NCBI GenBank assembly: GCA_031271275.1 | Contig: JAISWA010000072.1 | Span: 1-21,167 of the forward strand | Length of the DNA: 21,167 nucleotides | Reading direction: 5' to 3' | Source: Clostridiales bacterium | Lineage (GTDB): Bacteria; Bacillota; Clostridia; Lachnospirales; WQUN01 | Shown here: positions 18,379 to 21,167 of the stretch, piece by piece | Position numbering within the stretch: position 1 is the first letter of the stretch | Layout of the letters: every line of letters starts with the position of its first letter | Position numbers and translations under genes: made by a program | The notes under the pieces: generated by a model | What the model was told of the DNA's origin: nothing | Database searches by the model: none | Seen by the model: only the letters and a program-made list of their open reading frames with translations

Positions 18379-18379
18379 A

Positions 18380-18682
18380 ATGGAGGAAACCAATCAAGCA
18401 CCCACAACCGCAAATGAACCGGTACAGGAAACCCAATCGCAGACCTCACCGGCACCACCTACAAACGATTTTATGAATGACCCTAACATAGTGGCTTACA
18501 TAGAATTGAAGATACAGGAGGGCATACAGAAAGCGTTACAAGGGCAAGCACCAAAGGCCAGCACCGTAAACCCATCAGAACAAGAACGCAAGAAATTTGA
18601 AAAAATGACGTATAGGGAACGGTTGAAGCTGTTCCAAAGTGACCCACATACTTATAACAAACTAACGAAGGGAGCCGTTTAA
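18380..18682 (+). CDS. Short phage capsid scaffolding protein candidate
   Basis: 100 aa from ATG 18380, one base after the portal TAA. AAGGAGG eight bases upstream makes this start better than the in-frame ATG at 18362. The protein is Pro/Thr/Gln-rich at the N-terminus (residues 1-35), then a helical segment (NIVAYIELKIQEGIQKALQG) and a basic C-terminus (ERKKFEKMTYRERLKLFQSD). Charge pattern, size class and position between portal and major capsid protein all fit a scaffold. The sequence itself is not one I recognise, and it is short for a scaffold. Confidence 0.6.
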   Translation: MEETNQAPTTANEPVQETQSQTSPAPPTNDFMNDPNIVAYIELKIQEGIQKALQGQAPKASTVNPSEQERKKFEKMTYRERLKLFQSDPHTYNKLTKGAV

Positions 18683-18683
18683 T

Positions 18684-19514
18684 ATGGCAAACGAAACATT
18701 GTTATCACAGCTTATTAACCCGCAGGTTATGGCGGATATGATAAGCGCGGAACTTGGTAAGCAATTAAGGGCAACGCAGTTTTATAAGGTAGATACCACC
18801 CTGACGGGCCGCGCCGGGAACACTATCACGGTTCCGACATGGCTTTATATCGGAGCGGCGACAGACCTTGCCGAAAACGAACAGGGTGAAGTTACCGAAA
18901 TGCAGACCAAAGATATGGAATACACCGTTAAAAAGGCTGTAAAAAATATCAGCCTTACGGATGAATCCGTTTTATCCGGTTATGGCGACCCGGTTGGCGA
19001 AGCTACGCGCCAGTTACGCATGAGCATACAGGATAAAATGGACGATGACGGCATAGCGGCCTTACAAGGTATAACCACAATCAACGGCCATGTAGCGACC
19101 ATCGCGGCCGCACCTGCGTATGAGGATGTTATAGACGCGCTGGATATGCTTATAAAGGACAACGAGGAACAGGGCGTAGCTGTGTTTCTTCTGGTGAACC
19201 ATAATACCGCAAAAACCATTCGGAAATCACCGCAGTTTATTGACCGTAATTCAATGCTAGCCGACACGGTTTTAACTTCCGGCGTTGTGGGAGCCGTGGG
19301 CGGGTGCAGCGTGGTTATATCCAACAAGCTGACCGACACGGAAGCGTACATACTAACGCCGCAATGTATGACAGCCTTTATAAAGCGAGATATAAATGTG
19401 GAACAGGAAAGGCAAATGCTGTATAAGCGTACCGTTATCGGCGCGGACGCGCATTACGTTGTCGCCATTGAGGATTATGATAAAGTGGTGGCGCTCCGAT
19501 GGGCAAACCCTTAA
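18684..19514 (+). CDS. Phage major capsid protein, N4-gp56/HK97-fold type
   Basis: A 276-aa coat subunit. Family-like landmarks are LINPQVMADMISAELGKQLR near the N-terminus, VDTTLTGRAGNTITVPTW, then LYIGAATDLAENEQGE, ISLTDESVLSGYGDPVGEAT, and the C-terminal YVVAIEDYDKVVALRW strand. AAGGGAG upstream gives a good start. It lies between the scaffold candidate and small connector genes, the usual head-module position. The frame is intact and the stop is TAA. Confidence 0.88.
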   Translation: MANETLLSQLINPQVMADMISAELGKQLRATQFYKVDTTLTGRAGNTITVPTWLYIGAATDLAENEQGEVTEMQTKDMEYTVKKAVKNISLTDESVLSGYGDPVGEATRQLRMSIQDKMDDDGIAALQGITTINGHVATIAAAPAYEDVIDALDMLIKDNEEQGVAVFLLVNHNTAKTIRKSPQFIDRNSMLADTVLTSGVVGAVGGCSVVISNKLTDTEAYILTPQCMTAFIKRDINVEQERQMLYKRTVIGADAHYVVAIEDYDKVVALRWANP

Positions 19515-19588
19515 CGAGCCGGTTGCTTGACGCTGACGGCAACCGGCTGTTTGATTCAAACGGCAACGCATTATTTGTAACCGCATGA
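19499..19588 (+). CDS. 29-aa ORF overlapping the capsid gene end
   Basis: ATG at 19499 lies inside the last codons of the capsid gene in another frame. The frame gives MGKPLTSRLLDADGNRLFDS followed by NGNALFVTA and TGA at 19588. The repeated D-x-x-GN-x-LF pattern (DADGNRLF, DSNGNALF) looks non-random. It fills the gap between capsid and connector genes exactly. The Shine-Dalgarno is weak (GTGG about ten bases upstream), so translation may depend on coupling to the capsid gene. I do not recognise a family. Confidence 0.45.
   Translation: MGKPLTSRLLDADGNRLFDSNGNALFVTA
19517..19548 (+). repeat. Perfect 10-bp inverted repeat just after the capsid gene
   Basis: AGCCGGTTGC (19517-19526) pairs perfectly with GCAACCGGCT (19539-19548) around a 12-base loop, starting three bases after the capsid stop codon. 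Only GTTTG follows, so termination would be partial at best. It could protect the capsid transcript's 3' end or lower expression of the genes downstream. It also lies inside the 29-aa frame. Confidence 0.6.
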
Positions 19589-19598
19589 GGTGACAGGT

Positions 19599-19865
19599 AT
19601 GGGTGTAAGCGAATCGCTTTTATATGAATTAACGCGGCATTGCAATAATTATTTCAATCCGCAGAACGACCCTTCCGACCCCACGCGTAATTACCCGGCC
19701 AGCTTCCTTGAACTGGCCGGACGCATTGCCGCCTATAATGACGACATAAATAAAGGCGATATTGTAATACCCACGGGCGTTACCGTTGCTGCAGACCCGT
19801 ATAAATCATGGCAGAAAGCATTTGCGCGGGAATTAAGCATATATAAAAGGGTGCGTTTCATATGA
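19599..19865 (+). CDS. Phage head-tail connector candidate
   Basis: 88 aa from ATG 19599, chosen over GTG 19590 because GAGGTG lies about six bases upstream of the ATG. The sequence is mixed helical (SLLYELTRHCNNYF, FLELAGRIAAYNDDINKG, KSWQKAFARELSIYKRVRF) without membrane segments. Small helical proteins right after the capsid gene are often head-completion or connector proteins (gp6/gp15 type). The assignment rests on size and position. The stop overlaps the next start by four bases (ATGA). Confidence 0.5.
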   Translation: MGVSESLLYELTRHCNNYFNPQNDPSDPTRNYPASFLELAGRIAAYNDDINKGDIVIPTGVTVAADPYKSWQKAFARELSIYKRVRFI

Positions 19866-20215
19866 GCGAAAAAATAAAAATAACGGAACTGCAAAAAAGC
19901 GTCCTGGACTGCCTTGTCAGAGGCATGACGACAAAGGAAATCGTGGCGGCCTGCGATTGTTCGGAATCTAGCGTAAAGCAGATACGGGCGAATAAAAAGC
20001 TGCGGAAATGGTATGACAGCGCGTGTTATGAAGCTATCCGGGCGCTTGTGCCTAAAGTTATCCGGGAACTGGAACGGATTATTGATTCCGACTCGCCGGA
20101 TTCGGTGAAAATTGCGGCCACAAAACAGATTCTTGAAATCAGCCGCATAGGTAAAGACGATAAGGACGAAAAAAAAGAACAGGTGGAGCATGTTATTAAG
20201 GTGGTTTATATTTAA
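19862..20215 (+). CDS. HTH protein resembling a phage terminase small subunit
   Basis: 117 aa. Residues ~6-45 form a helix-turn-helix of LuxR/sigma-like type (LQKSVLDCLVRGMTTKEIVA, then CSESSVKQIRANKKLRKWYD). The rest is helical, with RALVPKVIRELERIIDSDSP and SVKIAATKQILEISRIGKDD, the arrangement seen in HTH terminase small subunits of the phBC6A51 type, where the C-terminal part oligomerises. It ends in a charged Lys/Asp/Glu tail. TerS usually lies before terL; here it would be about 2.8 kb downstream of it. It could instead be a regulator of the late genes. It is coupled to the preceding gene by an ATGA overlap. Confidence 0.6.
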   Translation: MSEKIKITELQKSVLDCLVRGMTTKEIVAACDCSESSVKQIRANKKLRKWYDSACYEAIRALVPKVIRELERIIDSDSPDSVKIAATKQILEISRIGKDDKDEKKEQVEHVIKVVYI

Positions 20216-20228
20216 TCATCCTCGCGCA

Positions 20229-20257
20229 TTGCATACGTGTCTATTTCGTGATACAAT
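20229..20257 (+). promoter_or_regulatory. Promoter of the toxin-antitoxin cassette
   Basis: TTGCAT (20229-20234) and TACAAT (20252-20257) are 17 bases apart in the 65-base gap after the TerS-like gene. AAGGAG follows at about 20265. This gives the toxin-antitoxin genes transcription independent of the phage head operon. A dyad for antitoxin binding was not obvious. Confidence 0.65.
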
Positions 20258-20280
20258 GGTGTTGAAGGAGATGATTAAAC

Positions 20281-20547
20281 ATGCCAAAGACTTTAACGCT
20301 TCATACCAGAATTGAGCCGGATATAAAGGAAAAGGCAGACGCAATATTAACCGAGTTAGGCATTTCCACCACGGAAGCCATTAACATGTTTTTGCGTCAA
20401 GTTATCCGCTACCGGGGAATACCGCTTGACTTGCGTATACCGAACGCTGAAACAATGGCGGCTATGGATGAAACGGAAGAACTATTGGCAAGCGGCGTTT
20501 CAAGGTTTTCAAGCCGTGAAGAAATGTTCGCGGAGTTGGAAAAATAA
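20281..20547 (+). CDS. dinJ: RelB/DinJ-family antitoxin
   Basis: 88 aa. The N-terminus is a ribbon-helix-helix domain: LTLHTRIEPDIKEKADAIL then LGISTTEAINMFLRQVIRY and the family's RGIPLDLRIPN. The C-terminal ~30 residues (EETEELLASGVSRFSSREEM region) are the likely toxin-neutralising tail. As in the family, it should block YafQ and repress its own promoter. It overlaps the toxin gene by one base (TAATG), a typical coupled arrangement. AAGGAG about ten bases upstream supports the start. The gene symbol is by family resemblance. Confidence 0.92.
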   Translation: MPKTLTLHTRIEPDIKEKADAILTELGISTTEAINMFLRQVIRYRGIPLDLRIPNAETMAAMDETEELLASGVSRFSSREEMFAELEK

Positions 20548-20816
20548 TGTTAAATTATGAATACACCAGTGCTTTTAAAAAGGATTATAAGCGGGTAAGC
20601 AAGCAGGGAAAAGATATTGGCTTATTAGTGGCTGTAATGAATGATTTAATTGACGAGAAGCCGTTACCGCCGCGAAATAAAGACCATGCGTTATTAGGCA
20701 ATTATATAGGGTATCGGGAATGTCATATACAGCCGGATTTTTTATTGGTTTATAAAATAAAAAATGGAATGATAGTTTTTTCACGAACGGGCAGTCATTC
20801 AGAGTTGGATTTATAA
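20547..20816 (+). CDS. yafQ: YafQ-family mRNA interferase toxin (RelE superfamily)
   Basis: 89 aa of RelE/ParE fold. It has the family's YTSAFKKDYKR start, PLPPRNKDHALLGNYIGYRE, CHIQPDFLLVYKI and RTGSHSEL. His47, His60, Asp64 and His84 match the positions of the catalytic histidines and aspartate of YafQ, a ribosome-dependent RNase. All expected catalytic positions appear present, so it is probably active. It is encoded directly after its antitoxin. The phage neighbours suggest a role in prophage maintenance or in excluding other phages, which is inference. Confidence 0.93.
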   Translation: MLNYEYTSAFKKDYKRVSKQGKDIGLLVAVMNDLIDEKPLPPRNKDHALLGNYIGYRECHIQPDFLLVYKIKNGMIVFSRTGSHSELDL

Positions 20817-20836
20817 AACAAAAGGAAGTGAACCAT

Positions 20837-20974
20837 ATGGAAGATAAAAAAGTTGATTTAGCATTGCTTATTCATCGTGAGATTCTAAAAGCAGACCCGG
20901 GCACCCATCCGGGCGAGGTATACGAAATCCTTGGAGAAATCCGCGAGTATTTACACGAACTGGCTATAAATTAG
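20837..20974 (+). CDS. 45-aa acidic protein downstream of the toxin
   Basis: ATG at 20837 has AAGGAAGTG six bases upstream. The frame gives MEDKKVDLALLIHREILKAD, then PGTHPGEVYEILGEIREYLH and ELAIN with TAG at 20972-20974. It is helical and amphipathic, with no membrane segment. It lies 20 bases after yafQ and just before a terminator, so it is probably the third gene of the toxin-antitoxin transcript. I do not recognise its family. Its TAG stop argues against general TAG reassignment in this DNA. Confidence 0.6.
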   Translation: MEDKKVDLALLIHREILKADPGTHPGEVYEILGEIREYLHELAIN

Positions 20975-20988
20975 CAAAACTTAATGAT

Positions 20989-21020
20989 AAAAAGGCGTTT
21001 CCACAACGGAGCGTCTTTTT
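20989..21020 (+). terminator. Terminator after the toxin-antitoxin transcript
   Basis: AAAAAGGCGTTTCC (20989-21002) pairs with GGAGCGTCTTTTT (21008-21020) with one bulge and G-T pairs, around a short loop. The 3' arm ends in five T's. It lies 14 bases after the 45-aa ORF and closes the cassette before the next phage gene. Confidence 0.7.
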
Positions 21021-21083
21021 ATTATGGGCGGCGGGGCCGTTACCGTTTAGAGGATGTATACCGAACCGTGTAAATGGAAATAA

Positions 21084-21098
21084 TCTCCGAAAAGGAGA
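21084..21098 (+). promoter_or_regulatory. Hairpin enclosing the Shine-Dalgarno of the last gene
   Basis: TCTCC (21084-21088) pairs with GGAGA (21094-21098) across a GAAAA loop. The GGAGA arm is the Shine-Dalgarno of the ATG at 21107. Such a stem could limit translation until it is opened by a ribosome, a protein or temperature. It may also be chance, since the stem has only five pairs. Confidence 0.35.
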
Positions 21099-21106
21099 GA
21101 TGCCAA

Positions 21107-21167
21107 ATGACACGGTTGAACGAAAAAAGCATGGAATTAGTAAGGACAATCGCTAGCGAATGCGAGA
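21107..21167 (+). CDS. Start of an unidentified, probably phage, gene (3' end outside window)
   Basis: ATG at 21107 follows an AAAGGAGAGA Shine-Dalgarno nine bases upstream. Only 20 codons are present, reading MTRLNEKSMELVRTIASECE. That is too short to assign a family. Direction and spacing fit the following gene of the phage block. Confidence 0.55.
   Translation, partial: MTRLNEKSMELVRTIASECE

Noticed and set aside
18362..18379. Earlier ATG (18362) as start of the scaffold candidate
   Set aside because: It lies inside the portal end and would remove the use of the AAGGAGG site, which is ideally placed for ATG 18380.
15852..20215. Whole phage module using a reassigned TAG codon (genetic code 15)
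   Set aside because: Only the portal has an internal TAG. The terL and capsid genes have none, and the 45-aa ORF nearby ends in TAG.

Overview
The window looks like a chromosomal segment of a Gram-positive, Firmicutes-type (Bacillota, probably Clostridia) bacterium. The signs are mutS2, a membrane FtsH, ychF, a Bacillus-like tRNA-Ser(GCT), a YesM/YesN-type two-component pair, a pilin-domain surface protein and consistently purine-rich Shine-Dalgarno sequences. The species cannot be named from the sequence. The core genes (about 3.6-14.5 kb) are GC-rich. The first 3 kb and the phage block after 15.6 kb read as more AT-rich.

Layout. (1) 1-2914, minus strand: the first ~971 codons of a very large secreted surface protein. 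It has a signal peptide, a choice-of-anchor-A domain, pilin isopeptide-type domains and a SpaA/Cna-B-like domain, with a clear promoter upstream. The C-terminus lies outside the window. (2) 2983-3563 is gene-free, with two hairpins. (3) 3564-9990: a soluble-looking lytic transglycosylase (minus), divergent from mutS2, then ftsH-ychF joined by a 4-base overlap. (4) 9999-10231: a compact tRNA-Ser(GCT) unit with consensus promoter and terminator. (5) 10289-14506: a polysaccharide-utilisation remnant. It holds a YesN-like response regulator, a YesM-like histidine kinase that lacks its sensor half and carries an apparent 1-base frameshift before the G2 box, the C-terminal part of a heparinase II/III-family lyase, and an intact discoidin-like protein. 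Kinase and lyase point away from each other and both lack their 5' parts, which suggests one deletion across a divergent promoter region. (6) 14507-15151: small broken reading frames and inverted repeats. (7) 15152-15589: a TipAS drug-binding domain without its MerR half, followed by a strong terminator. (8) 15642-15763: a cluster of repeats and hairpins. (9) 15852-21167: a tailed-phage head module in the order terL, portal, scaffold, major capsid protein, a 29-aa ORF, a connector candidate and a TerS-like HTH protein. It is followed by a DinJ/YafQ-type toxin-antitoxin pair with its own promoter, a 45-aa ORF, a terminator and the start of another gene.

The phage portal frame contains an in-frame TAG at codon 99, while other phage genes are open and end in TAA or TGA. 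With the kinase frameshift and the truncated lyase, this gives a picture of decaying accessory DNA next to intact housekeeping genes. No integrase, att site, CRISPR array or rRNA was seen. The items most worth a second look are the portal amber codon, the toxin-antitoxin cassette (plus 45-aa ORF) inside the phage head operon, the head-to-head deletion scar, the stand-alone TipAS gene and the structured non-coding stretch before terL.
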